Shown here piece by piece: positions 17,314 to 26,809 of a stretch of 64,000 nt of DNA. The DNA comes from an uncultured Lentisphaeria bacterium (GTDB taxonomy: Bacteria; Verrucomicrobiota; Lentisphaeria; Victivallales; UBA1829). The stretch spans positions 1 to 64,000 of the forward strand of contig CAJKAR010000010.1 of the NCBI GenBank assembly GCA_905197955.1. The letters are read 5' to 3'. Each line of letters starts with the position of its first letter. Within the stretch, counting starts at the first letter, position 1. The position numbers and the translations under genes are program-made. The notes under the pieces were generated by a model that made no database searches, was not told the DNA's origin, and saw only the letters and a list, made by a program, of their open reading frames with translations.

Positions 17314-18027
17314 ATGAGAAAGAAACAGTTTTTTACATTGATAGAGCTCCTTGTGGTAATTGCTATCATTGCTATTCTGGCGTCACTGCTTCTGCCTGCA
17401 TTGAACAAGGCGCGGGAGAAGGCTCAGAATGTGATCTGCATCAACAATCTGAAAGGAATTGGGACCGGAATCGCCCTATATGAAGACGGCAAATATTTTC
17501 CTCCGATCAATGACGGTAATGCGGTATGGAGTATGACCATTGCTCAGACGATGGGGATCAAGCTGAATTCGGAAAACAGAGCTGGATTTAAGACGAAAGC
17601 ATTTACCTGTCCGTTTGACCGTCCATCCGGTTCCAGCGGTCCGCGAAACAGCTACTATCTGAATGCCGGGAACAATGCGAACAATCCGACGAATTTTACA
17701 GATAAGGATCCGATCGTTATCGGACGTATCACAGGTTATATGAATTTCAGCGGAAGTAATGGTAATATCCGTCACAATGAGGTGGCTCTTGTCATGGATG
17801 CATTTAATAAAAACAGAGATGGGGTAGATGGAGACTCCAATTTCTGTCTGGGCGCGAGCAACTGTGCACAGTTTTACGCATACTTCAACTCGACAAAAGG
17901 ACATGCGCCGGATGGAGATAGAAATGCTTTGATGCTGCAGGGAAATGTGATGCGTCTTCCGGGAAGTTATTTTATCAATGCCGGAGCAGCTCCGGCAAGA
18001 CATTTTACGGGATGGATTTATAAATGA
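17314..18027 (+). CDS. Prepilin-type (pseudopilin-like) protein, locus A
   Basis: A 238-residue protein with a short basic leader and the class III prepilin segment FTLIELLVVIAIIAIL, followed by LLPALNKAREKA. The residue before the expected cleavage site is Phe, not the usual Gly (MRKKQF-FTLIE). Glu5 of the mature form is kept. The remainder is a pseudopilin-like globular domain with a degenerate HX9DG-type tail (GHAPDGDRNALMLQGN). The start at 17314 places the leader correctly; longer upstream frames are unlikely. Its stop overlaps the next start by four bases. The role in secretion or surface assembly is unknown. Confidence 0.85.
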   Translation: MRKKQFFTLIELLVVIAIIAILASLLLPALNKAREKAQNVICINNLKGIGTGIALYEDGKYFPPINDGNAVWSMTIAQTMGIKLNSENRAGFKTKAFTCPFDRPSGSSGPRNSYYLNAGNNANNPTNFTDKDPIVIGRITGYMNFSGSNGNIRHNEVALVMDAFNKNRDGVDGDSNFCLGASNCAQFYAYFNSTKGHAPDGDRNALMLQGNVMRLPGSYFINAGAAPARHFTGWIYK

Positions 18028-21000
18028 AAAAAGAATTTCGGAAAATTATTTTTCCCGCTGTTATGTGCTTGGCTTTTTCCCTTTCGGCGGGGAATCTTCT
18101 TCCGGAACGTCTGGATTTTACTGTTCCGGGCAGGGAGACTACTGGTGGTGAACTTGAAGTCGTGGGCCGCAGTTTTCTGTGTTCCGATACCTCCGGCGGA
18201 CGCATTGGGAATGCCGGATCCGTTTTCAAATTTGTTCAGGATCGGAATTCAAAAGCCGTAAAACGGATCAACGCTGTGCTGGCAAAACCTGTTTCAGCGG
18301 CTCCGGTCGAGTTCAGTATCGGATTTGATCTTGAGGAGATCGCGAGAGCATCGCGGTTTGTGTCTGCTGATTTTCGCCTGATTATGAACGGTCCGGCTGT
18401 GCCTGTGCGGGAAGTGATGGCATATCCGCTGAATCTGAAGTATTTGAATTTTGCTCCGGGCAGGACTCTGATTTTGGATGGGGAAAACACTCCGGTGCTG
18501 CGCTTTGTGGTATCGCCTTCCGGGGGACGGAACAAGATCGACTCCCTTGAATTTCTATTTGGAATTCGTGCGGATACAGGTTCGACTCCGGAACGCTGGC
18601 GGATCGGAAATTTTTCGCTGAAGGAACTGGGACCGATTCCCGGTGCAAAAGGCGGAAAGAATGTGTTTTTTTCAGAATTTGCTCCATCTGGCGTTTTACG
18701 TTCAGTCCTTGCGGAACAGGGGTTTCGGGAGGTCCGGAATGGTTCCGCAGAAAAAGCGGATCTTGTTTTCCTTTCAGGGCGATTTGATCAGGAGCAGAAT
18801 GCAAAACGTTATTTGGATGCTTTGAAAAACGGCGGAATTGTTGTGGTCGATTTCCGGATTCCCTCGAATGTTCGGAGTGAGATGGCGGAGTTGCTGCCTG
18901 TGAATCCGTGGAGTGTCAAACGCATTGAGCTCCGGCGGCCTTCCGATGCCGTCGTCGGATTTCCGGGGAGCGGTCTTGACGTTTCCGCTCCGTTGATTCT
19001 CGGAATGCCGCTGGATCTTCATCTGCCCGGCTCGCCGATGGAAAACAGCATGAACCGTTATTTGTGGAAGGAGTATGAAAAATCCCTTTGCAATACTGAT
19101 TGGAAAATTCTGCTGACAACGCGGGCCGGAATTCCCGTGCTGGTTTCCGGAAAAGTTGGAAAGGCGGTTGTTTATGTATTTGGAGGGGATTTTTCCGATT
19201 CCGCATTTGTTTCGTCCCCGGGATATTCGGAATTCTGCCGGAAGTTTGCTGCGATTCTTGCGGCGCGGACGGATTCCCTCAAACTGGACAGCGATCTTTC
19301 CTCCCTGAAAATAGAGATTCCTGAGGTGCAGGAAAAGGGGCTTCGGTTAACGGTGAAAAATGCGGGGAATGCACCGGTTGCAGCTCTGCTTTCCTGTCAG
19401 GTCTCGAACTGGGAGCGGGAGATTCTGAACCGTTCTTTGATTCCAGTCCGTCTGAAGGCGGGGGAGATGAAAAGCATTCCGATTGCGGAACGTGGCGCGT
19501 TCAAGGGAGATACCCAGATTCGGGAAATGGGAAGTTCGATTCCGTATCGGCGGATTCGTGCGGGATTGTTAGGTTCAGACCAAATGAAGGTTTGGTCTGA
19601 AACGAATGGAATTGCGTTTACCGGGGGAGAACTCAGTTTGACGATTTCTGAAAATAGTGCTTTCTGGCCGGATCGTTCCGCCATGCCGCAGACGGATGGG
19701 GAATACGATGGTTCGTTTGCGTCCCGTTATGTTCTTCCTGCTGGAACGGAGCCGGAACTGACGGTGACAGTCGGCAATCGCTTTGCAAACATAGCTCCGC
19801 TTGCGCAGAGTGCGGATTTGAAATGGAAGGAGAATCCGACTGCTGAAGGCTTGAATGATCTATCCCTCTCTCGAGCCGATGCCCGGAAACGCGGTGTTTA
19901 TCAGGGCGGATGGGGTGCCAGAGCCGGAGCGGAGCAGGAAGTGGCGCTGACTTGGAAGATGCCGGTTACCATTGCCAGGATCGCGATAGAGGGATATGGA
20001 AGTTACCGTCGTGAGGACCGTCTGAATCCAACGGCATTTTCGTTCTTTGACGACGGCGGACGTCTGCTGCTTCGCGAGAATGCTGCGGAATTCCAGGAGA
20101 ATGGCAGCACTTATTACAGCCGCTGGGCGGGAAGTTTCCCCGCGATTGTGCTTCGTTCGATTCGGATGGAAATAACCGCTCAGACAAAGAATCGTGCCAA
20201 TCTGAATCTTGGTGGTACAAATTGTGTGATGAAAGAGCTGGAGGTGTTCGGCTGGCCCGGTGTAAAAGGAGGAGAAGAGGTTTCCGGAGTTCTGGAAGTG
20301 ACGATGCATGATCTGTTGAAGGATGCCCGTAAAAAGGTTTTTTCCAAAGAGATTACTGTTGTGCCGTATTCCGGGATTGAGACCGTGGTCAAGCTCCCTG
20401 CCAGGAAGAGTTTTGGTCCGGTTCGTTATGATATTGTTTTTCAGCCGCGGAATGGGATGGCGGTTTCTTCGCATTATGATGTGTTGTACCAGGAGCCGGG
20501 ACACTCTTTTATTGTGGATAAAAAATCGCTGGGACCCTATCAGCCTGGGCTTCTCTGTTCCCCCGGATGGTATAATTTTGACAGTTTTGGCCGCGGAATG
20601 CTTGACTGGACTCGCGGCTGGGGTGGTCCGCACGATAAAATCTGGGCGCTGGTACATGGTCTGATGGAAACGGATGCCGGAAATGCCTATGCTCCCGATC
20701 GTATGTTTACAACCAATACCCGGAATAGTCATTATACGAATCCATGGAGGTATCTTCCGGATGGTTCGTATGGCTGGGATCTGACCGCTGTAAAGATATT
20801 GGAGGAGGCGGAAAAACGTTACAGGAATCTGAAACATGTTCATGTTGGTGCATCCGATCGCTGGAACGGCATTCCGATCGGTAAATCTTACGGCTGGGAC
20901 CTGTTTATCCGCTTTGATGAATATCTGAGGAAGGAAAAGGGAAAGGGACTGGAAGGACGGTCGTTCCGGCAGATTGCAAACGAGATCAATATGAAATATG

Positions 21001-22313
21001 CGGATGTCTGGCAGAAATGGCAGTTGAGCCATTATGCCGACCAGCTTCTGAAGACGCAGAAAATGTTCCAGGAACATGGACTTGGATTTTCTCTGGAGAC
21101 GCACGGGAGTTTTCCGCTTGCCGGGAATGAACTGGGCGAGAAGATCGGCAGGACGCATCTCGGAGTCGGGACGGATCTGTTCTGGGAGCTTCGGAATCAG
21201 GATCTTTATTGGAGTCTGGGAACTCGTTTTTCAATCGTTGCCGCAAATCCGGATCTCCGCAGTGGCCTTTACAAGCAGTGGGGATGGATCAACAGTGAAT
21301 CGAATGCGTTCTGGTTCTCGAATAATGCATCTGTTGAGCCTGCCCGCAGACAGTGGTATTCGACCTATTTTGTGGGAAGAGTCGACAGTCACGGGGATTT
21401 CCATCCCTATCATGTATACGGATATGCGGTACAGGGCGGGATTTCAACGAAGTTTTTCCGGCATGAAATTGCGAATGCCGCACGAACTCTGAATTTTACT
21501 GCCTACATCCGTCCGGAGAAAGCGGTTGGATTCGGCCTGGTCGTTTCGTGGAATTCCCATGAAAACCGGATGTGTCCAAAAGCCGGAATGATGGGATGCG
21601 GACTTTATGCTTCCGGAGGATTTGAGAATCAGCTGGAATCCCGAATGGGACACCTGTATGAACGGATGGTCAAGAACGGATTGCCCGTTGGATTTGTAAC
21701 ATCCAGTCATGCCCTGGAGAAATGGAACGGGAGAAATCCGCTCCTGATTCTGGATGCCACTGATTGGACGAGAAAGGAACTGGAGCGTTTGCAGAAACTG
21801 CAGAACAGTGGGACTCCGCTGATTGCATTTGCCGGGGACAACCGTTCTCCTGAAGCGTTTCTGTTCTGGACGGAAGGGGTGGAACGGCGTAAGATTGCCG
21901 GAATGGAGATGTTTGTCCGTCCAGGAGAGGGAAATGCCGCTCCGGTTGTATTTTGTCCTTTGAACGCTCAGGAACTTCCCGCGGGTTCTCTTCGGGAAGT
22001 TGCACGGATGCTGATGCGTGAAACCGGATTGCGTCTGGATTCCGCGTCTGGAATGACGGTGACCCCGTTTATCAGTCAGGATGCTCTGTTTTTCGCTTTT
22101 GGGACGCAGTCCGATACGAACCGGATGGAGACGGTGACAGTGGATCCTTCCGCTTTCCTGCCGGAATTGAAGGAGAAACAAGTTCGTTTTCTTGATATGG
22201 ACACTTTTGAGATTTTGAATGCAGGGAAGAACAAGGATGGAACTTTTACATTCCAGCTTCCGGTGGGAGCTGTTTCAGGAAGACTCGTTATGGTGAAGGA
22301 GGTGGAGGAATGA
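18024..22313 (+). CDS. Giant secreted multidomain protein, probable carbohydrate-active enzyme
   Basis: A 1429-residue exported protein (signal ending near LSAG, residue 23). Residues about 210-410 look like a class-I glutamine-amidotransferase-like or ThuA-like fold (RYLDALKNGGIVVVDFRIP). Residues about 590-750 resemble a discoidin (F5/8 C) sugar-binding domain with YQGGWGARAGAEQEVALTW. Residues about 830-1230 are rich in Trp, Tyr and His, with SLETHGSFPL and TYFVGRVDSHGDFHPYHVYG, consistent with a TIM-barrel glycosidase whose catalytic residues I cannot assign. A second GATase-like stretch follows (PLLILDATDW). It is coupled by ATGA overlaps to both the pseudopilin and the next gene. No CAZy family is recognised. 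Confidence 0.7.
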   Translation: MKKEFRKIIFPAVMCLAFSLSAGNLLPERLDFTVPGRETTGGELEVVGRSFLCSDTSGGRIGNAGSVFKFVQDRNSKAVKRINAVLAKPVSAAPVEFSIGFDLEEIARASRFVSADFRLIMNGPAVPVREVMAYPLNLKYLNFAPGRTLILDGENTPVLRFVVSPSGGRNKIDSLEFLFGIRADTGSTPERWRIGNFSLKELGPIPGAKGGKNVFFSEFAPSGVLRSVLAEQGFREVRNGSAEKADLVFLSGRFDQEQNAKRYLDALKNGGIVVVDFRIPSNVRSEMAELLPVNPWSVKRIELRRPSDAVVGFPGSGLDVSAPLILGMPLDLHLPGSPMENSMNRYLWKEYEKSLCNTDWKILLTTRAGIPVLVSGKVGKAVVYVFGGDFSDSAFVSSPGYSEFCRKFAAILAARTDSLKLDSDLSSLKIEIPEVQEKGLRLTVKNAGNAPVAALLSCQVSNWEREILNRSLIPVRLKAGEMKSIPIAERGAFKGDTQIREMGSSIPYRRIRAGLLGSDQMKVWSETNGIAFTGGELSLTISENSAFWPDRSAMPQTDGEYDGSFASRYVLPAGTEPELTVTVGNRFANIAPLAQSADLKWKENPTAEGLNDLSLSRADARKRGVYQGGWGARAGAEQEVALTWKMPVTIARIAIEGYGSYRREDRLNPTAFSFFDDGGRLLLRENAAEFQENGSTYYSRWAGSFPAIVLRSIRMEITAQTKNRANLNLGGTNCVMKELEVFGWPGVKGGEEVSGVLEVTMHDLLKDARKKVFSKEITVVPYSGIETVVKLPARKSFGPVRYDIVFQPRNGMAVSSHYDVLYQEPGHSFIVDKKSLGPYQPGLLCSPGWYNFDSFGRGMLDWTRGWGGPHDKIWALVHGLMETDAGNAYAPDRMFTTNTRNSHYTNPWRYLPDGSYGWDLTAVKILEEAEKRYRNLKHVHVGASDRWNGIPIGKSYGWDLFIRFDEYLRKEKGKGLEGRSFRQIANEINMKYADVWQKWQLSHYADQLLKTQKMFQEHGLGFSLETHGSFPLAGNELGEKIGRTHLGVGTDLFWELRNQDLYWSLGTRFSIVAANPDLRSGLYKQWGWINSESNAFWFSNNASVEPARRQWYSTYFVGRVDSHGDFHPYHVYGYAVQGGISTKFFRHEIANAARTLNFTAYIRPEKAVGFGLVVSWNSHENRMCPKAGMMGCGLYASGGFENQLESRMGHLYERMVKNGLPVGFVTSSHALEKWNGRNPLLILDATDWTRKELERLQKLQNSGTPLIAFAGDNRSPEAFLFWTEGVERRKIAGMEMFVRPGEGNAAPVVFCPLNAQELPAGSLREVARMLMRETGLRLDSASGMTVTPFISQDALFFAFGTQSDTNRMETVTVDPSAFLPELKEKQVRFLDMDTFEILNAGKNKDGTFTFQLPVGAVSGRLVMVKEVEE

Positions 22314-23362
22314 ATTTGAAACATCAGATTTATGCTGTCCTGTTCCTGTTTGCTGCCTGCTGTGCCGCGGGGGTGGAACAGAAAAAGGTTCTTGTGGCAG
22401 CGGCTGCCGGTGCGACGGAATTTTCCGAAGAATTGTTGAAAAAGGATGCTTCTGTACTGTTGGAGGCTCTGGAAAAAGCCGGTGCAGCATCCGGAACGCG
22501 GGAGTCCGTTTCTTCCACGGAACTGTTGAAGAAGGAAGGGTTTGAGAAGGCTGCGTACAATCATCTGGTGCTCATCGGAAGGAAAGGGACGGATCCTCTG
22601 CTGGAAAAATGCTGGGGACATCAGGCGGCAATAGATCCGGAAACAAAGACCTTTTATCGTCTTGGTTACGGGACTCTACGTGGTGATATCGGTTATGTTG
22701 AGTGTGACTGGAATCCGTTCCTTTTTTCAAATAAAGTTCGGACGAACTCTTTTACGACGGTAATCGTGAAGATTTCCGGAACATCCGATGCCGGTGTTCG
22801 GGCGGCTCTTGAGGCTTTTCGGAAGGGGCTGCTGAATGGAATCGTTCCTGCGGGAAAGGTGGAACGGGTGACGAAATCGATCCTTGATCGCGATCCTGAT
22901 TCAACACCTCCGCCGAATCTTCCTCGAAAGGTTCGGGCGGGAGAGAGAAATGCCTATCTATCCGGCTGGACTCAACCTTCCGAGGAGGAATATCGGGCGT
23001 TTCTGGATGTCGCCGGTGTGATGCCCCGCAGAATGTGGCGTGTAAAATATCTTGCTGACGGGGCTTTGGAAGATGTTTCCGCACGCGCCTGGGTTAACGG
23101 CCTTCATCGTCTTGCCTATGGAAACTCTGTAATGATTGCGGAATTTGCAGATGCGTCCAGTGCGGAGAAAACCTTTCGGGCGCTTTCCCGTGTTCGAGGA
23201 GCAAAACGCGAAAAGGCCGGGTATTTGGAGCTTGTGACTTTTGATCAGCCTCGTGATGAAGCATTCGATAAATCCTACGGTAAAATCCATTATTTGCGGA
23301 AAGGAGCCTTGTTATATGCCGTTTCTCTGCCGGAATCGGCGATCCCTTCAATCATAAGGTAA
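22310..23362 (+). CDS. Exported protein of unknown function, last gene of the locus A operon
   Basis: A 350-residue protein with an N-terminal signal (hydrophobic 7-20) and a possible lipobox (FAAC, Cys17). No known domain is recognised. Sequence pieces such as TNSFTTVIVKISGTSDAGVRA and YGNSVMIAEFADASSAEKTF suggest two small alpha/beta halves. The start overlaps the stop of the 1429-residue protein by four bases, so it is probably made in step with it and shares its substrate. Confidence 0.65.
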   Translation: MNLKHQIYAVLFLFAACCAAGVEQKKVLVAAAAGATEFSEELLKKDASVLLEALEKAGAASGTRESVSSTELLKKEGFEKAAYNHLVLIGRKGTDPLLEKCWGHQAAIDPETKTFYRLGYGTLRGDIGYVECDWNPFLFSNKVRTNSFTTVIVKISGTSDAGVRAALEAFRKGLLNGIVPAGKVERVTKSILDRDPDSTPPPNLPRKVRAGERNAYLSGWTQPSEEEYRAFLDVAGVMPRRMWRVKYLADGALEDVSARAWVNGLHRLAYGNSVMIAEFADASSAEKTFRALSRVRGAKREKAGYLELVTFDQPRDEAFDKSYGKIHYLRKGALLYAVSLPESAIPSIIR

Positions 23363-23409
23363 GAACGCGTGATCTTTTTTCTTCCAGAAGGAACGACGGA
23401 GATACCGTT

Positions 23410-24732
23410 TTACTCTGCTTCCGCCGCTTGTTTCCGGAGAAAGGCGGCGATATTATCTGCGACCTTTGCCGGAACTCGGGAGGGATTCGCATATTCCATC
23501 ATGCCGGGTGTTCCTTTGCCGGGAAGCATCAGATGATTCAGGTCGTCATAGAGAATAAATTGACAGTTTGGTTTTCCGTTCAGTGCATTTTTCCAGAGAT
23601 CCAGATGATGCGGCTGAACCTGAAAGTCGCGTTCCCCTTGCAGAAAGAGCATAGGGCGGCTGATCTTTTGAGCCATTGAGAGCGGATTGTAGGAACTGAG
23701 ATCTTTCCAGTAGGCGAACATTGGTCCGGGAAGAGTTTCTCGGGTTGGATGTTTCAGGATCTCCGTCTGTTTCCGGAGAGCGGCAAGAGCTTTCTTTTTT
23801 TCTGTTTCCGGAAGAGTGCTGTTCTGGCGGATAAGATAGATTCCCTGTTCTTCCAGCACATCTGGCAGGGAAGTGGCTGGCGCCGCCAGAAAAAGATATC
23901 CTGCCGGAATGGATGTTTTCGATGCGATGCGTGGAAGTATCATTCCCCCGAGGCTGTGACCAAGAAGCCAGATTGCATTTTGATTAATCTCTGGAGTGTT
24001 TTTCAGTAAATGGATGGCTTCCAGAGCGTCATTGACGGTTTCATCGTCAATCGTGACGGATTGACGCTTTTTGAACTCCTCTGGATAAACAAAGGTACGT
24101 TTGTCGTAGCGCAGAACCGCGATATTCCGTTCTGCCAGCAGTTCAGCAAGATCGCGGAAGGGCTTGTTGGACTGGATTGTTTCATCTCGGTCATTTGCTC
24201 CTGAGCCGTGGATCAGGAGGACTGCGGGATATGGTCCTTTTCCCCGGGGAAGGGTCAAGGTCCCTGGAAGAGCGGAGGCCCCGCCGATTTTGACGGACTG
24301 TTCCCGGAGGAGGGACGCAGGAGACTCTTTCTTCTCTTCCTGTTGTGGACGGACATAAAATCCGCAAAGTTTTCCATTCGAATCAATACTGAGAAAACAG
24401 TTCAGAATCTGACGTTCCAATCTGGCTTTCTGGGAAAAAACTGTAATTCCATTCATGGTCGTCACTTTTGTCGGAACACCCTCAAGAGAGTGCAGCTTGC
24501 CGAAGATTGTGGAAATTTGAAGAACTCCGAGGGCGAGAGTTCCGTTGTCGATAGCCTCTTTCATTTCCGGTGAAGAGTGGGGCTGGAGGGCTTTCAGGTC
24601 GCCGCTGAAGAATGCTTGGCAAAGGAGGGCGGAACGCTGTGGATCAAGTTCTGGCTCCATTGGCTGAGAAAAAAGATATGACGAGAGGGTGATCAGGAAA
24701 AAAAGAGTGAAAATGAATCGTTTGACGAGCAT
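23410..24732 (-). CDS. Exported alpha/beta-hydrolase (esterase or peptidase-like)
   Basis: A 440-residue protein with a signal peptide (6-22). An N-terminal accessory domain (about 30-125) resembles DUF3887. The hydrolase domain has oxyanion HGSG (175-178), nucleophile elbow GHSLG with Ser260, Asp369 (GERDF) and His400 (LNHLM), a complete triad. It would act in the periplasm on an ester or acyl group, such as deacetylation of polysaccharides; the substrate is unknown. AAGGA precedes the start. It lies 57 bases after the ABC operon on the same strand and could be read through from it. It is convergent with locus A. Confidence 0.85.
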   Translation of the reverse strand: MLVKRFIFTLFFLITLSSYLFSQPMEPELDPQRSALLCQAFFSGDLKALQPHSSPEMKEAIDNGTLALGVLQISTIFGKLHSLEGVPTKVTTMNGITVFSQKARLERQILNCFLSIDSNGKLCGFYVRPQQEEKKESPASLLREQSVKIGGASALPGTLTLPRGKGPYPAVLLIHGSGANDRDETIQSNKPFRDLAELLAERNIAVLRYDKRTFVYPEEFKKRQSVTIDDETVNDALEAIHLLKNTPEINQNAIWLLGHSLGGMILPRIASKTSIPAGYLFLAAPATSLPDVLEEQGIYLIRQNSTLPETEKKKALAALRKQTEILKHPTRETLPGPMFAYWKDLSSYNPLSMAQKISRPMLFLQGERDFQVQPHHLDLWKNALNGKPNCQFILYDDLNHLMLPGKGTPGMMEYANPSRVPAKVADNIAAFLRKQAAEAE

Positions 24733-24789
24733 AAATTCCTTTTTGACGGTTATATGACGGAATCTTGATACTTGGAATGACGGCTATTG

Positions 24790-25983
24790 TTATTTCGGGG
24801 AGACGGCTTTTCGGAGACCCTCCCCTGCAAAGTTGAAGGCGCAGACGGCAAGGAAGATTGCCAGTCCCGGCCAGAGAGTCAGATGCCAGTAGGTCAGCGG
24901 ATCGGGAAAGGCCTGCCGCAGCAGTTCTCCCCAGCTTGCTGCGGGATCCTGGACCCCGAATCCGAGAAAGCTCAGAGAACTTTCCGCGAGAATCGCTCCG
25001 GCGACGTCGAATGTGAATGTGACGAAAATTGGTCCGGAGACGTTTGGCAGAATATGGACGAACAGAATTCTTCGTACCGGCACTCCGAGAGTCTCTGCCG
25101 CTGCGATATAGGGCAGGGAACGCTGCTTCAGAGTTTCTCCGCGGACCAGACGGCAGAGTCCCGGCCAGCCGCCGGTGAATCCGATCACCAGAATCACCAG
25201 AAGAATCGACTGGCGCGATCCGTAATCCAGCATGATCGACATCAGAATCAGAAGTAGAAGAAACGTGGGGAAACAGATGACGATTTCCACAAAACGCATA
25301 ATGATCAAATCCGTTTTTCCCCCTTTGTACCCAGTGAAAAGTCCCATAAAGGTCCCAATGATCAAAGAGATCAGGGTTGCCAGAAAACCGACCGCAGTTG
25401 AGACTCTAGCCCCATAGATCATTCTTGCCATGACATCTCTGCCCGCGTGATCGACACCTGCCGGATGTTCCCAGGAAGGTTTTTCATAAGGAGTTCCTCC
25501 CGTTTCAAACGGTCCGCAGGCGACCGGTGGAAAAACTACGATTCCTCCAGCGGCGCGAATCTCCTTTGCTTTCTCTTTCCAGCTGATTCGATCCGGCGGG
25601 GGCGAAAACAGGAAAAAAGGAATCGAGACAATCACTGCCAGACTCAGATATATAACGGGCTTCCTGCGGATGTTCCAGAATTTCATTCCAAGAGCTGCCA
25701 GTGCAGCAAGGGGAAGGTACAAGAGAAAAAAATTGAAGGTTTTTTCTACAAAAATTTCCGGGCTGTCTGTGGAAAACAGGGCAGGAAAGAAAGGAAAGGA
25801 GACCGACCCATCCTTAATGACCAGCAGAGGCAGTCTGTTTGCCAGCAGAGGCGCAAACACTGCTACTGCCAGCATAAGAATAATCAGAATGAACCCCGTA
25901 ACCGCAGTCCAGTCGGAAAAGAAGCGTCTGCGGATTTGGACCGCGGGGGAATCTTCCTCAATGGACAGCGGACTCTTCTTCAT
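24790..25983 (-). CDS. OppC/DppC-type ABC transporter permease without partners
   Basis: A 397-residue inner-membrane permease. It begins with an OppC-type N-terminal helix (about 27-50), followed by an insertion of about 110 residues with two extra helices. The binding-protein-dependent permease domain includes HPAGVDHAGRDVMARMIYGA and the EAA-type loop AAAETLGVPVRRILFVHILPN-like signature for ATPase contact. Peptide importers need OppB, two ATPases and a binding protein, and none lies here. It follows an ABC-2 type permease by nine bases in the same operon. Either the partners are elsewhere or this copy has been co-opted. Confidence 0.85.
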   Translation of the reverse strand: MKKSPLSIEEDSPAVQIRRRFFSDWTAVTGFILIILMLAVAVFAPLLANRLPLLVIKDGSVSFPFFPALFSTDSPEIFVEKTFNFFLLYLPLAALAALGMKFWNIRRKPVIYLSLAVIVSIPFFLFSPPPDRISWKEKAKEIRAAGGIVVFPPVACGPFETGGTPYEKPSWEHPAGVDHAGRDVMARMIYGARVSTAVGFLATLISLIIGTFMGLFTGYKGGKTDLIIMRFVEIVICFPTFLLLLILMSIMLDYGSRQSILLVILVIGFTGGWPGLCRLVRGETLKQRSLPYIAAAETLGVPVRRILFVHILPNVSGPIFVTFTFDVAGAILAESSLSFLGFGVQDPAASWGELLRQAFPDPLTYWHLTLWPGLAIFLAVCAFNFAGEGLRKAVSPK

Positions 25984-25992
25984 CAGATCGGC

Positions 25993-26799
25993 TTACTGCG
26001 CTGCGTTCATATCCGTTGTGAAGAGAAGATAGACCGAGAGCAGCAGGAAAAATGCCGCCACTGCCACAGAATAGAATACCAGTGCCACCAGCGGCAGACC
26101 TGTCGCGGCCGCGTCATGGAAGTAGAACAGCGGATTGATGAAAACGTAATGGAGCAGAAACAGAACATCGTCAAGATAAGGAATCATTCCTTCCGGAAAA
26201 ATCGCCATGGTCAGAGGAACAAATGCAACGACTACGGAGAATACCAGATAAAGCGCTGTAAAAATCATTGCTCCGAGAGCTCCGCCCATGATGGAAAACG
26301 TAATATTTGCCGCAATCAGGGGCAGGAGAATCAGTGCCGGTACAAATTGCCGCACCGCGACCTCCCAGCTGTTGTACGGAATTACCCCAAAACCGAAAAA
26401 TTTACTGGAAACAAAAAGCATCAGCTGCAGGAAAAGAAAAATGGAGTATGCCATGACGACGATGGCGATGTACTTTCCAGCCAGATAATTGAAACGGCCG
26501 ACCGGTTTGGAAAGAATGACAAGAATGACTCCCGTGTTGATGTCGGAAGGAATCTCCGAGGATCCGTAGAACGAGGAGATCAGAATACTGATGATCAGCG
26601 CTACGCAGGAACCCATTGCAATCGAGGTTGTTCGGGTTTCGCCGGAAAATGCGTAGGAGAAAAGAGATCCCCTTGCAATCTGTTCACTGACAGGATCTGC
26701 CGTATTGGTGAAAATGCAGATCAGCGCAGCAACAATCATTAGCAGATAAAATGCGGATTCGCGCATTTTCAACAGGGAAAACTGAGCAATGGCCCACAT
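25993..26799 (-). CDS. ABC-2 type transporter permease
   Basis: A 268-residue polytopic membrane protein with about six helices. The segment ILSKPVGRFNYLAGKY after the second helix matches the ABC-2 permease signature and is shared with the permease at 29130-29861 (LLSKPLGRFQYLLGK). It presumably pairs with the ATPase at 29945-30880. The transported compound is unknown. It starts ten bases after the anchored protein upstream, with AGAGG at the ribosome site. Confidence 0.82.
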   Translation of the reverse strand: MWAIAQFSLLKMRESAFYLLMIVAALICIFTNTADPVSEQIARGSLFSYAFSGETRTTSIAMGSCVALIISILISSFYGSSEIPSDINTGVILVILSKPVGRFNYLAGKYIAIVVMAYSIFLFLQLMLFVSSKFFGFGVIPYNSWEVAVRQFVPALILLPLIAANITFSIMGGALGAMIFTALYLVFSVVVAFVPLTMAIFPEGMIPYLDDVLFLLHYVFINPLFYFHDAAATGLPLVALVFYSVAVAAFFLLLSVYLLFTTDMNAAQ

Positions 26800-26809
26800 G
26801 GCATAACCT

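Noticed and set aside
20566..20576. TGGTATAAT inside the 1429-residue gene
   Set aside because: A promoter-like string within coding DNA without a -35 box at the right spacing or a gene start downstream.
25447..26742. A 431-codon plus-strand frame
   Set aside because: Antisense to the OppC-type and ABC-2 permeases; Cys/His/Arg-rich composition without any family signal.
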